Shown here one piece after another: positions 42,696-51,252 of a stretch of 64,000 nucleotides of DNA (position 1 is the first letter of the stretch; each line of letters begins with the position of its first letter). This DNA is from Tenggerimyces sp963762635 (GTDB lineage: Bacteria > Actinomycetota > Actinomycetes > Propionibacteriales > Actinopolymorphaceae): NCBI GenBank assembly GCA_963762635.1, contig CAVXLQ010000018.1, forward strand, positions 310,001-374,000, given 5' to 3'. The position numbers and the translations under genes were made by a program. A model generated the notes under the pieces. That model was not told the origin of the DNA and did no database searches. It saw only the letters and a list, made by a program, of their open reading frames with translations.

Positions 42696-44795
42696 TCAGG
42701 AGCGCTGCGGCGGGCGCGTCGGCCGGTTGGCCCCGTTGGCCGTGTTGGCCCGCTCGGCTTCGAACTGGTCGTACGCGGCGACGATCTTCCCGACGAGCTT
42801 GTGCCGAACGACGTCCTGCGCGTGCAGCTGGGTGAAGTGCACGTCCTCGATCTCGCCGAGAATCCCCTGCACCACCTTGAGTCCGGACGAGGTGCCGTCG
42901 GGCAGGTCGATCTGCGTGACGTCGCCGGTGACGACCATCTTCGACCCGAACCCGAGCCGGGTCAGGAACATCTTCATCTGCTGCGGCGAGGTGTTCTGCG
43001 CCTCGTCGAGGATGATGAACGCGTCGTTCAGCGTGTTGTGGGTCAGGAGGAAGTCCTCTGTCACATAGAGCGAGTCGGCCGCGGCGACCTGGATACACAC
43101 AGCTTCTGCAGTCCCCGCCGGCTCGATACTGTGCACGAAGCGCATCGGCCGACCGCCGCCGCTCGCGGCGTACCCCGCCAGCTTGCGCCGCAGCCGGAAC
43201 GGTTCGATCCCCGCAGGGAGCCGGATGTCGAGCACGAAAGCATCGTGGTTGTGGCCGATCTCACGGCCACGAGCCCGACCCAGAGTCCGGCCCGCTGCCG
43301 GCCGGGTGCGCCAGTACGCCACACCGCCCAGCGAACGGACCAGGAACAACACGTCGTCCCGCAGGCGTGGTGACGTCGTCGTGTAGTGGATACGGCAGGT
43401 GCGGTCTGCTTGCACCACGGGCCCGCCGTCAGAGTCGAGCAGCCCCTGGAGGAGGGCAAGCCGGACTGCGGCAGTGTTGGAGAGGTAGGCCTCCGGCACG
43501 AACTTCGTCTCGGATTTCGAACCGACGAGTCCGAGTTCGCGCATGATCGCGGTGACTGGGTTGGCGAGAGTAATGACCTGCCCGGGCTCCGCGATGCGGT
43601 TCAAGACATAGTCCGGACCATCCTTGTGCCGGACCACGACGCCTGGAAGAAGCGTGCCTAGGGCGTCGGCAAGCTCGGGATCGTTGGTGGCGAAGCTCGG
43701 GGTCGTCGAGCCAGTGAGGCAGCCATCGCCTAGGAGCAGACCCAGTGCGTAGGCGTCCATCGGAACGTCCTGCGCCGGCAAGAACACCGGCTGGCTGAGC
43801 AGCGGAAGCTCATAGCGGTGGTAGTGAGCGGCGCGGAGGTTGCCGATCATCTCGCTCGTCGTGAGCACCCGGTGCGGCTTGCCGCGCCGGCGATCGTCGC
43901 GTGTGTGGACTGCCCAGAGGTGATCGCCGGTGGCGAGGGTCGAGGCACCGTCCTGGGTGGCGACCCGGAAGATCTCCTTCTCGCCCTGGGGATAGACGCC
44001 GAGAACAGGCGTCGGCTCACCGTTCGAACCCACGACGTAGTCGCCGACCACCAGCTCGCCGATCGGTCGGAAGCCTTCCGGCGTCAGCACGTTGGTGAAC
44101 ACCGGCTGCGCACGACCACGCATGTAGGCCAGCGGCGCGACCTCGATCGTGCCGGCCGTGAGCAGGCGCGGGATCGAGTCCGGGTCGACCATGTCGTGCA
44201 GCGCGTCGTACAGCGGCCGCAGGTACGGGTCGATCTTCTCCGACAGCGTGCCGGGCAGGAAGCCGAGCGACTCCCCCGCCTCGACCGCCGGCCGGGTGAG
44301 GATGATCCGGTTGACCCGCTTGGCCTGCAGCGCCTGGACGGCCTTGGCCATCGCCAGGTACGTCTTGCCCGTACCCGCCGGACCGATCGAGAAGATCACC
44401 GTGTGGTTGTCGATCGCGTCGACGTACTTCTTCTGGCCCAGCGTCTTCGGCCGGATCGTCCGCCCGCGGCTGGACAGGATGTTCAGCGTCAGGACGTCGG
44501 CCGGCCGCTCCTCGTCGCGGGAACGCAGCATCGCGACGCTGCGCTCGACCGCGTCGGCGGTGAGGCCTTGGCCGGAACGGACGACGACGACCAGCTCGTC
44601 GAACAGCTGCTCGACCAGCTTGATCTCGTCGACGTTGTCGCCGGAGACGGTGATCTCGTTACCACGGGCATGGATCTGTGCGTCGAACGACTTTTCCACC
44701 ACTCGGAGGAGCTCGTCGCGCGGCCCGAGCAAACTGACCATCGGGATGCTCGAGGGGACGGTGATCTTGGCGCCGGGTGTCGTGCTCTTCGCCAT
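42696..44795 (-). CDS. phoH: PhoH-like ATPase interrupted by an intein
   Basis: 699 residues as translated; after removal of a 359-residue intein, the extein is 340 residues, the normal PhoH length. N-extein: KH-like start, then P-loop GPAGTGKT (138-145) and TRPAVEAGESLGFLPG. The host segment LAYMRGR (up to 228) continues at 588 with TLNDAFIILDEAQNTSPQQMKMF (Walker B) and TGDVTQIDLP. The insertion thus separates Walker A from Walker B, in the most conserved stretch of the protein. PhoH homologues are probable RNA/nucleotide-binding ATPases near ybeY, with roles in RNA metabolism. ATG 44795 follows a weak AAGGC site. The frame is intact throughout. Confidence 0.95.
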   Translation of the reverse strand: MAKSTTPGAKITVPSSIPMVSLLGPRDELLRVVEKSFDAQIHARGNEITVSGDNVDEIKLVEQLFDELVVVVRSGQGLTADAVERSVAMLRSRDEERPADVLTLNILSSRGRTIRPKTLGQKKYVDAIDNHTVIFSIGPAGTGKTYLAMAKAVQALQAKRVNRIILTRPAVEAGESLGFLPGTLSEKIDPYLRPLYDALHDMVDPDSIPRLLTAGTIEVAPLAYMRGRAQPVFTNVLTPEGFRPIGELVVGDYVVGSNGEPTPVLGVYPQGEKEIFRVATQDGASTLATGDHLWAVHTRDDRRRGKPHRVLTTSEMIGNLRAAHYHRYELPLLSQPVFLPAQDVPMDAYALGLLLGDGCLTGSTTPSFATNDPELADALGTLLPGVVVRHKDGPDYVLNRIAEPGQVITLANPVTAIMRELGLVGSKSETKFVPEAYLSNTAAVRLALLQGLLDSDGGPVVQADRTCRIHYTTTSPRLRDDVLFLVRSLGGVAYWRTRPAAGRTLGRARGREIGHNHDAFVLDIRLPAGIEPFRLRRKLAGYAASGGGRPMRFVHSIEPAGTAEAVCIQVAAADSLYVTEDFLLTHNTLNDAFIILDEAQNTSPQQMKMFLTRLGFGSKMVVTGDVTQIDLPDGTSSGLKVVQGILGEIEDVHFTQLHAQDVVRHKLVGKIVAAYDQFEAERANTANGANRPTRPPQRS
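43035..44111 (-). mobile_element. Class 3 intein with LAGLIDADG homing endonuclease in PhoH
   Basis: Residues 229-587 of the PhoH precursor. It starts with Ala (no Cys/Ser nucleophile) and ends His586-Asn587 before Thr588. Block B is TGDHLW (Trp294), block F is AVCIQV (Cys567), and +1 is Thr588: together the Trp-Cys-Thr set that defines class 3 inteins, in which the block F Cys attacks first. Block C (LGLLLGDG, 351-358) and block E (LQGLLDSDGGP, 449-459) are the two LAGLIDADG motifs with their acidic residues, so the endonuclease looks active. Removal restores MRGR-TLNDAF exactly. Boundaries are inferred from intein-free PhoH. Confidence 0.92.
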
Positions 44796-44974
44796 GGGCA
44801 GCCTTGTCGGCCTACCTCCGAGGTTTCGTGGTGGACTGGCAGTGTCGTCACGCGGCGCCCGACCGCTCAGCGAGCCTTTCCGCCTCTATCGGGTGCGGCA
44901 GAGCAGCCTCACGGTCGACCCCGCGCGCGTTCATGGTATCCGCCGTGCGCCGAAACCGGGTGATGGATTAACGG

Positions 44975-45328
44975 CTATCCGAGCTCTCCGGCGAGCTTGC
45001 GGCCGCCGAGAACGTGCGCGTGGCAGTGCGGAACCACCTGGCCGCCCTCGTCGCCGGTGTTGAACGCGATCCGGTAGCCGGAGTCGGCGACGCCCTCCTC
45101 GTACGCGACCGCGACGCACTCCTCCATGATCTGGCGGAGCAGCTCGGAGTCCGCGGCGGCGACCGCGCCGACGTCGACGAGGTGCTCCTTCGGGATCACG
45201 AGCACGTGCACCGGCGCCTGCGGGCTCAGGTCGCGGAACGCCAACGTGGTGTCGGTCTCGCGTACCACGGTCGCCGGGATCTCCCCCGCCACGATGCGGC
45301 AGAACACGCAGTCCCCGGGACCAGCCAT
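44975..45328 (-). CDS. HIT family nucleotide hydrolase
   Basis: 117 residues. The histidine triad HCHAHVLGG (His101, 103, 105) and N-terminal CVFCRIVAGEIPA identify the HINT-type nucleoside phosphoramidase branch. It lies between dnaJ and phoH on the same strand. In many actinobacteria rsmE is found between dnaJ and this gene; here only 63 bp separate them. Confidence 0.93.
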   Translation of the reverse strand: MAGPGDCVFCRIVAGEIPATVVRETDTTLAFRDLSPQAPVHVLVIPKEHLVDVGAVAAADSELLRQIMEECVAVAYEEGVADSGYRIAFNTGDEGGQVVPHCHAHVLGGRKLAGELG

Positions 45329-45391
45329 CCGTACGCCTCCTCGCGCCGCTCTCTTGCGGAGCTGAGGCTACTCGCTCCCCTGAGCGACGGC

Positions 45392-46525
45392 TCAGCTGCG
45401 GTCGGTCCACGCCTCGCGGATGCGGGAGAACACGCCACGGCGTGGCGACGCGAAGTGCCCGCGGGCCTTCTCCTCGCCACGCAGCCGGGCCAGCTCGGCG
45501 AGCAAGTCGCGCTGGGCCGCGTCCAGCTTCGTCGGCGTCTCGACCACCACGTGCACGATCAGGTCGCCGCGCCCCGTGCTCGACAGGTGCGGCACTCCGC
45601 GCCCGGCGACGACCACGCGCTGCCCGGACTGTGTGCCCGCCTTGATCTCCAGCTCGTGTTCGTCGCCCTCGAGCGTGTCCAGGGTGATCGTCGTCCCCAG
45701 CGCCGCCGCGGTCATCGGCAGCGTCACCGAGCAGTGCAGGTCGTTGCCGCGCCTGTTCCACACCTCGTGCGGCGCGACCTCGACCTCGATGTAGAGGTCA
45801 CCGGCCGGACCGCCACCGGGACCGACCTCGCCCTGACCGGCCAGCTGGATCCGGGTGCCGTCGTCGACACCGGCCGGGATCCGGATCGACAGCGTCTTGC
45901 GCGTCTGCACCCGACCCTCGCCGGCGCACTCCGGGCACGGGTTGGGGATCACGCTGCCGAAGCCCTGGCAGCGCGAGCACGGCCGCGAGGTCATCACGTT
46001 GCCGAGGAACGAACGCTGCACGGAGTTGACCTCGCCGCGGCCCTCGCAGGCCGGGCAGGTCGTCGGCTGGGTGCCCGGCGCCGCGCCCTCGCCACCGCAG
46101 GAGCCGCAGACCACCGCGGTGTCGACCTGGATCTCGCGGACGGCGCCGAAGACGGCCTCGGCGAGGTCGATCGTCAGCCGCAGCAAGGCGTCCTGCCCGC
46201 GCCGCCGGCGTGGGCGAGGCCCACGCTGCGTCGCCGAGCCGAAGAACGCGTCCATGATGTCGGTGAACGAGAACCCAGGTCCGAAGCCCGCGCCACCCGG
46301 CCCGGCCGCGCCGAGCGGGTCGCCGCCGAGGTCGTACACCTCGCGCTTCTTCGGGTCGGACAGCACCTCGTACGCGCGCGTGATCTCCTTGAAGCGCTCG
46401 TGCGTCTCTGGATCCGGGTTGACGTCCGGGTGCAGGGTGCGCGCGAGCTTGCGGTACGCCTTCTTGATGTCTTCGGCGTTCGCGTCTCGGCGCACGCCGA
46501 GGAGCTCGTAATAGTCCTGACTCAT
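45392..46525 (-). CDS. dnaJ: Chaperone DnaJ (DnaJ2 type)
   Basis: 377 residues: J domain (1-68, HPD at 32-34), Gly-rich linker, zinc region with four CxxCxGxG motifs (CGSCGGEG, CPACEGRG, CSRCQGFG, CPECAGEG) and C-terminal peptide-binding domains. Stimulates DnaK. ATG 46525 is preferred (MSQDYYELLG, with GAGG upstream); an ATG at 46555 overlapping the hrcA stop (ATGA) would add 10 residues. Co-transcribed with hrcA, so under CIRCE control. Confidence 0.95.
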   Translation of the reverse strand: MSQDYYELLGVRRDANAEDIKKAYRKLARTLHPDVNPDPETHERFKEITRAYEVLSDPKKREVYDLGGDPLGAAGPGGAGFGPGFSFTDIMDAFFGSATQRGPRPRRRRGQDALLRLTIDLAEAVFGAVREIQVDTAVVCGSCGGEGAAPGTQPTTCPACEGRGEVNSVQRSFLGNVMTSRPCSRCQGFGSVIPNPCPECAGEGRVQTRKTLSIRIPAGVDDGTRIQLAGQGEVGPGGGPAGDLYIEVEVAPHEVWNRRGNDLHCSVTLPMTAAALGTTITLDTLEGDEHELEIKAGTQSGQRVVVAGRGVPHLSSTGRGDLIVHVVVETPTKLDAAQRDLLAELARLRGEEKARGHFASPRRGVFSRIREAWTDRS

Positions 46526-46551
46526 GCTCTGGGTAGCCTCATGCACAGACT

Positions 46552-47568
46552 TCATTCCCCTGCGAGGATCTGGCTGACATAGCGTGCAACTGCCCGGACG
46601 GCGCCCATGGTGCCGGGGTAGTCCATGCGGGTCGGCCCTACAACACCAAGTGTGCCGACCGCTTCGCTCCCTGGACCATATCCGGTCGTGACAAGCGAGG
46701 CAGCGGCCAGCTCCGCGTACTGGTTCTCGTGGCCGATCCGCACGGTCAACGACGGTCCGCTCGCCTCACCGAGCAGGCGAAGCAGCACGACCTGCTCCTC
46801 CAGCGCCTCGAGGACGTCGCGGATCGAGTGGTCGAACTCGGTGCCGAACAACGTCAGGTTGGCCGTCCCGCCGACCGCGATCCGCTCGTCCGATCGCTCG
46901 ACCACGGTCTCGAGGAACGTCGTGACGACCGGCGTGACGATCGCCCGCTCCTCGTGCGCGAACTGCTCGGGCAGGTCGGCCACGTTCGGCTGGACCTCGA
47001 CGAGCTTGCGCCCCACGACGGCCGCGTTCAGCCTGGCCCGCAGATCGCCGAGCAGCTGCTCGGTGACGTCGACGGGAAGGTCGATCACGCGCTGCTCGAC
47101 CCGGCCGGTGCTGGTGATGAGCACCAGCAGCAGCCGGCTCGGCGAGAGCGTGACGAGCTCGACGTGCCGGACACTGCTGCGGGTGAGCAGCGGGTACTGC
47201 ACGACCGCGACCTGGCGGGTGAGCTGGGCGAGCAGGCGTACGGTCCGGTGCACCACGTCGTCGAGGTCGACGGCGCCCTCGAGGAACATCGAGATCGCCC
47301 GCTTCTCCGCGCCGCTCATCGGCTTGACCGTGGTCAGCCGGTCGACGAACAGCCGGTAGCCCTTGTCGGTCGGGATCCGCCCGGCGCTGGTGTGCGGCTG
47401 GGCGATGTAGCCGTCCTCTTCCAGCGCCGCCATGTCGTTGCGCACGGTCGCGGGCGAGACGCCGAGGTTGTGCCGGTCCACGAGAGCCTTCGAACCCACC
47501 GGCTCATGCGTGTGGACGTAGTCCTCGACGATGGCGCGCAGAACAGAGAGCTTGCGTTCGTCCAGCAT
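46552..47568 (-). CDS. hrcA: Heat-inducible transcription repressor HrcA
   Basis: 338 residues. N-terminal winged helix (MLDERKLSVLRAIVEDYVHTHEPVGSKALV, VSPATVRNDMAALEEDGYI) and GAF-like core. It binds CIRCE to repress hrcA-dnaJ until heat shock titrates GroEL. ATG 47568 follows GGGGAGG; a GTG 6 bases earlier is possible. A CIRCE element lies 22 bp upstream. Confidence 0.96.
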   Translation of the reverse strand: MLDERKLSVLRAIVEDYVHTHEPVGSKALVDRHNLGVSPATVRNDMAALEEDGYIAQPHTSAGRIPTDKGYRLFVDRLTTVKPMSGAEKRAISMFLEGAVDLDDVVHRTVRLLAQLTRQVAVVQYPLLTRSSVRHVELVTLSPSRLLLVLITSTGRVEQRVIDLPVDVTEQLLGDLRARLNAAVVGRKLVEVQPNVADLPEQFAHEERAIVTPVVTTFLETVVERSDERIAVGGTANLTLFGTEFDHSIRDVLEALEEQVVLLRLLGEASGPSLTVRIGHENQYAELAAASLVTTGYGPGSEAVGTLGVVGPTRMDYPGTMGAVRAVARYVSQILAGE

Positions 47569-47590
47569 CGACACACCTCCCCGGCGCAGC

Positions 47591-47617
47591 TTGGCACTCG
47601 ATAAGTACGAGTGCCAG
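47591..47617. promoter_or_regulatory. CIRCE element upstream of hrcA
   Basis: TTGGCACTC-N9-GAGTGCCAG matches the CIRCE consensus (TTAGCACTC-N9-GAGTGCTAA) with conserved cores and 9-bp spacing, 22 bp upstream of the hrcA start. Confidence 0.94.
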
Positions 47618-47682
47618 TCTACGGGCTCCCAGGTCCTATGGCGGATTCGCGATGGCGGGACACACACCCACAGCCAGACCGC

Positions 47683-47752
47683 ACTTCACCCACTCGACCG
47701 GGGTACTTCAACGTGGCAACTGGCTGCCGAACACCGGTTCGGTGGGTGAAGT
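47683..47752. repeat. 19-bp imperfect inverted repeat upstream of the MBL-fold gene
   Basis: ACTTCACCCACTCGACCGG (47683-47701) is complementary, apart from a few positions, to 47734-47752, with a 32-base loop. It lies between the divergent hrcA and MBL-fold genes, 66 bp ahead of the latter. Could be a regulator site or a leader hairpin. Confidence 0.6.
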
Positions 47753-47818
47753 CGCGCGAGCTGTGGACAACCCAACCCCGGCCTGGGCAGCAGGCGCGCC
47801 GTTCGGGATGCTTGCGGC

Positions 47819-48574
47819 GTGAGTGGTGAGGGATGGGTCGAGGTCGGGGAGCGGTGCTGGGCGCGGACGTACGGTCCGTTCGACGCCACCGTGGGCGTGG
47901 TGGCCGGCGCGGATGGGCTGCTGGTCGTCGACACGCTGGGCTCGCCCGAGCAGGGCGCTGAGCTGCGCGCCGAGCTTCCCGTCGCCGGCGAGGTCAGATG
48001 GGTCGTCAACACCCACGGACATCTCGGCCATCTGGGCGGAAACGCGGCGTTTCCCGGCGCCACGATCCACCGGCACGAATCCATCGAGGGTGAGGCGGCA
48101 AGGACATTCGCCTCGATCGCGTACGTCGACCTCGGCGACCGGCAGGTCGAGCTCGCCCATCCCGGCCGCGGCCACACCGCCGGCGACGTCGTCGCGAGGG
48201 TGCCCGACGCGAACGTGGTGTTCACCGGCGACGTCGTGATCCAGAACGGACCGCCGGCGTACGGGCCCGACAGCTTCCCGATGGACTGGCCGAAGGCGCT
48301 CGACGTGGTTCTCGGCCTGCTCACCGAGACCTCGGTCGCCGTTCCCGGGCACGGCACCCCCACGAACCGGGACTTCGTCAACGACCTCACCGCGGAGGTC
48401 AGCGCGGTCGCCGACGCGATCCAGCACCTCGTCTCCACCGGCGTCCAGCCCGCCGACGCGCTCGCCGCGACCGAGTGGCCGTTCCCGCGCGAGACGCTCG
48501 TCGAGGCCATCAAACGCGGCTACGAGCACCTCGGCGGACCCACCCCGCCGCGCCTCCCCTTGCTCCCGGCCTAG
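47819..48574 (+). CDS. Metallo-beta-lactamase-fold hydrolase with altered metal motif
   Basis: 251 residues. The fold motifs are present: VVDTLGSPE, NTHGHLGHLGG, GRGHTAGDVVA, VFTGDVV and VPGHGTP. The usual HxHxDH reads His66-Gly-His68-Leu-Gly70-His71, so the Asp ligand of the second metal site is replaced by Gly; a one-metal enzyme or lost activity is possible. GTG 47819. The next gene (DUF3097) follows after 19 bp, same strand. Confidence 0.84.
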   Translation: MSGEGWVEVGERCWARTYGPFDATVGVVAGADGLLVVDTLGSPEQGAELRAELPVAGEVRWVVNTHGHLGHLGGNAAFPGATIHRHESIEGEAARTFASIAYVDLGDRQVELAHPGRGHTAGDVVARVPDANVVFTGDVVIQNGPPAYGPDSFPMDWPKALDVVLGLLTETSVAVPGHGTPTNRDFVNDLTAEVSAVADAIQHLVSTGVQPADALAATEWPFPRETLVEAIKRGYEHLGGPTPPRLPLLPA

Positions 48575-48593
48575 GCGTATTAGCGTCGAACGC

Positions 48594-49433
48594 ATGGCCC
48601 ACGACCCGTACGGATCCGACGTGCTCGCCACCGACTGGCGCAAACCGAAGCTCGGCCGCACCACCGACGTGGAGGTCGAGCTCGATCTCGTTCTCGAGGA
48701 CGCGACCGACGGGTTCGTCGGCGCGGTCGTGAAGTTCGAACGGGACCAGTTCGTGCTCGAGGACCGGCACGGCAAGCGCCGCACGTTCCCGTACGGACCG
48801 GGCTTCTGGCTCGACGGCAAGCCGGTCGCCGCTCGCAGGCCCACCCAACAAGGCCCGACCACGCCGCAGCGCACCGCCTCCGGCTCCGTCGCGGTGCACG
48901 GCGCGAAGGCTCGAGTCGCCCGCGCGAGCCGCATCTACGTCGAGGGCCGCCACGACGCCGAGCTGGTGGAGAAGGTCTGGGGCGACGACCTGCGGATCGA
49001 GGGCGTCGCGGTCGAGTACCTCGAAGGCGTCGACGACCTCGCGGCCATCGCCCGCGAGTTCGCGCCCGGCCCGAACCGCAAGCTCGGCGTGCTCGTCGAC
49101 CACCTGGTCGAGGGTTCGAAGGAGAGCCGGATCGCCGCGGCGGTCAAGAACCCCCATGTCCTCGTCGTCGGCCACCCCTACATCGACATCTGGCAGGCGG
49201 TCCGGCCGGAGCGCCTCGGGCTGAAGGCGTGGCCGACGATCCCGCGCGGTACGTCGTGGAAGCACGGGATCTGCGCGGCGTTCGGCTGGCCGCACGAGGA
49301 TCAGGCCGACATCGCCCACGCCTGGAAGCGGATCCTCGGCGCCGTACGCGACTTCCGCGACCTCGACCCGGCCCTGCTCGGCCGGGTCGAGGAGCTCATC
49401 GACTTCGTCACCGCCACGCCCGACGATCAATGA
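48594..49433 (+). CDS. DUF3097 family protein
   Basis: 279 residues. RIYVEGRHDAELVEKVWGDDLR...VEYLEGVDDL...KLGVLVDHLVEGSKESRIA resembles a Toprim-like fold (Glu, then DxD-type acids), and the C-terminal HPYIDIWQAVRPERLGLKAWP is characteristic of DUF3097, an actinobacterial family of unknown function usually near hemW/lepA. An N-terminal beta domain (1-90) precedes it. ATG 48594. Confidence 0.85.
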   Translation: MAHDPYGSDVLATDWRKPKLGRTTDVEVELDLVLEDATDGFVGAVVKFERDQFVLEDRHGKRRTFPYGPGFWLDGKPVAARRPTQQGPTTPQRTASGSVAVHGAKARVARASRIYVEGRHDAELVEKVWGDDLRIEGVAVEYLEGVDDLAAIAREFAPGPNRKLGVLVDHLVEGSKESRIAAAVKNPHVLVVGHPYIDIWQAVRPERLGLKAWPTIPRGTSWKHGICAAFGWPHEDQADIAHAWKRILGAVRDFRDLDPALLGRVEELIDFVTATPDDQ

Positions 49434-49469
49434 CCGCCTGAGCGGGCCCGAAAGCACTACCGTTCGGCT

Positions 49470-50039
49470 ATGACGCAGCCTCCTTCTGAGCAGCCACCCG
49501 GTCCGGCCGGCGATCCGCCGCCGGACGCACAGCCTCCGCCGCCACCGGTGAGCGACACGACGCCGCCTCCGGTGAGCGATCCCACGCCTCCGCCGCCCCC
49601 ATACAGCGAGCCGCCTCAGCAGCCTCCGTACGGTGGCGCCCCGCCTCCCCCGCCGCCCCCGACCGGGTGGCCCTCCGGCGCGACCGGGGCCAGCACGCCG
49701 ATGACGCCGGACCAGGAGCGCACCTGGGCGATCGTGTCCCACGTCGGCAGCTTCGCCGCCGCGTACATCGCGCTCGGCCTGCTCTGCCCGCTGGTCGTCC
49801 TGCTGGTCAAGGGCAACGAGTCGCCGTTCATCCGGGCGAACGCGGTCGAGTCGCTGAACTTCCAGATCACCGTGGCGATCGCCGCTGTCATCTCGGCTGT
49901 CCTGGTGTTCCTGGTGATCGGGATCTTCATGCTGATCGCCCTCGCCATCGCCTACATCGTGTTCGTCATCCTCGGCACGATGGCCGCGAGCAAGGGCGAG
50001 GTCTACCACTACCCGATCTCGCTCCGCCTGGTGAAGTAG
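49470..50039 (+). CDS. DUF4870 membrane protein with Pro-rich N-terminus
   Basis: 189 residues. Residues 1-75 are a low-complexity Pro/Gly/Ser tract; then QERTWAIVSHVGSF, CPLVVLLVKGNESPFIRANAVESLNFQITV, and GTMAASKGEVYHYPISLRLV define DUF4870, with three membrane helices. Function unknown. A shorter paralogue lies at 51253-51696. Confidence 0.83.
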   Translation: MTQPPSEQPPGPAGDPPPDAQPPPPPVSDTTPPPVSDPTPPPPPYSEPPQQPPYGGAPPPPPPPTGWPSGATGASTPMTPDQERTWAIVSHVGSFAAAYIALGLLCPLVVLLVKGNESPFIRANAVESLNFQITVAIAAVISAVLVFLVIGIFMLIALAIAYIVFVILGTMAASKGEVYHYPISLRLVK

Positions 50040-50042
50040 TCC

Positions 50043-51095
50043 TCAGCCGGCGGCGGCCCGCTCCGTCAGGGGACGCCGCCGCCGTGGCAGCTCGGTGAGG
50101 GTCGGCAGCGGGAACGCGGCGTTCGGGTCGTACGCGTTGACACCGGGCGGCACGATCTCGTCGATCCGGTCGAGCACGTCGTTGTCCAGCAGCAGGTCCT
50201 CGCTCTTCGACAGCGAGTCGAGCTGCTCCATCGTGCGCGGGCCGAGGATCACCGACGTCACGCCAGGGTGGACGAGCGTGAACGCCACCGCGAGCTCGGG
50301 CAGCGGACGGCCCAGCTCGTCCGCGAGCGCGGCGAGCTTCTCGATCGCCTCGTACTTGCCGGCGTTCGCCGGGTTCTCCGGGTCGAACCGGTCCGGTGCC
50401 AGCGCGGCCCGACCGGAGGTGAAGTCGACGTCCTGGTCGCGGCGGAACCTGCCGGACAGGAAGCCCCACGCGAGCGGGCTCCACGTCAGTACGCCCATCC
50501 CGTACCGCTGGCAGGTCGGCAGCAGCGAGCTCTCGATGCCGCGGGCGAGGATGTTGTACGGAGGCTGCTCGGTCCGCAGCCGCAGCAGGCCGCGCTGCTC
50601 GGAGACCTTGTGTGCCTCAACGATCTCCGCGGCGGGGAACGTGGAGCAGCCGAACGCGCGGATCTTGCCCTGGTGCACCAGATCGCTCAACGCCGACAGG
50701 GTTTCCTCGATGTCGGTGTTGTAGTCCGGGCGATGCACTTGGTAGAGGTCGATCCAGTCCGTCTGCAGTCGCCGCAGGCTGTCCTCGACCTCCTTGACGA
50801 TCCAGCGTCGCGAGCTGCCGCTCCTGTTGCGGCCCTCGGTGAACGGGAAGAACACCTTGGTGGCGAGTACGACATCGTCGCGGCGGCCCTGGAGCGCCTT
50901 GCCGACGATCTGCTCGGACTCGCCCGCGGAGTACATGTCCGCGGTGTCGACGAAGTTGATTCCGCGGTCGAGTGCCGCGTGGATGATGCGGATGGAGTCG
51001 TCGTGGTCGGGGTTGCCGATGGCGCCGAACATCATGGCACCGAGGCAGTGCACGGAGACCTCGATGCCGGTTCCGCCAAGTGGTCGATAGCGCAT
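50043..51095 (-). CDS. Aldo/keto reductase
   Basis: 350 residues. Catalytic tetrad: Asp and Tyr in NFVDTADMYSAGESE, Lys in VVLATKVF, His in YQVHRPD; the C-terminal NADPH-binding segment is VTSVILGPRTMEQL. Close to the general-stress YhdN/Gfo-like AKR group (MRYRPLGGTGIEVSVHCLG). ATG 51095 chosen by family N-terminus; longer in-frame starts extend into the upstream gap. It lies between the two DUF4870 genes, on the opposite strand. Confidence 0.9.
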   Translation of the reverse strand: MRYRPLGGTGIEVSVHCLGAMMFGAIGNPDHDDSIRIIHAALDRGINFVDTADMYSAGESEQIVGKALQGRRDDVVLATKVFFPFTEGRNRSGSSRRWIVKEVEDSLRRLQTDWIDLYQVHRPDYNTDIEETLSALSDLVHQGKIRAFGCSTFPAAEIVEAHKVSEQRGLLRLRTEQPPYNILARGIESSLLPTCQRYGMGVLTWSPLAWGFLSGRFRRDQDVDFTSGRAALAPDRFDPENPANAGKYEAIEKLAALADELGRPLPELAVAFTLVHPGVTSVILGPRTMEQLDSLSKSEDLLLDNDVLDRIDEIVPPGVNAYDPNAAFPLPTLTELPRRRRPLTERAAAG

Positions 51096-51252
51096 GGTTC
51101 GTACGTTAGGAGCTGGAGTTCTCTCCAGGTCAAGACTCTCTTGGTGTGCTCGGTGCCCGATCGGGCAACCGGTGGGGTCGGCTCTATCGTCCGTTGGCAC
51201 CGTTTGCGGGTGAACGCCAGCGGGGCGTCCGATTTGGACTTACCTTCTTCGC

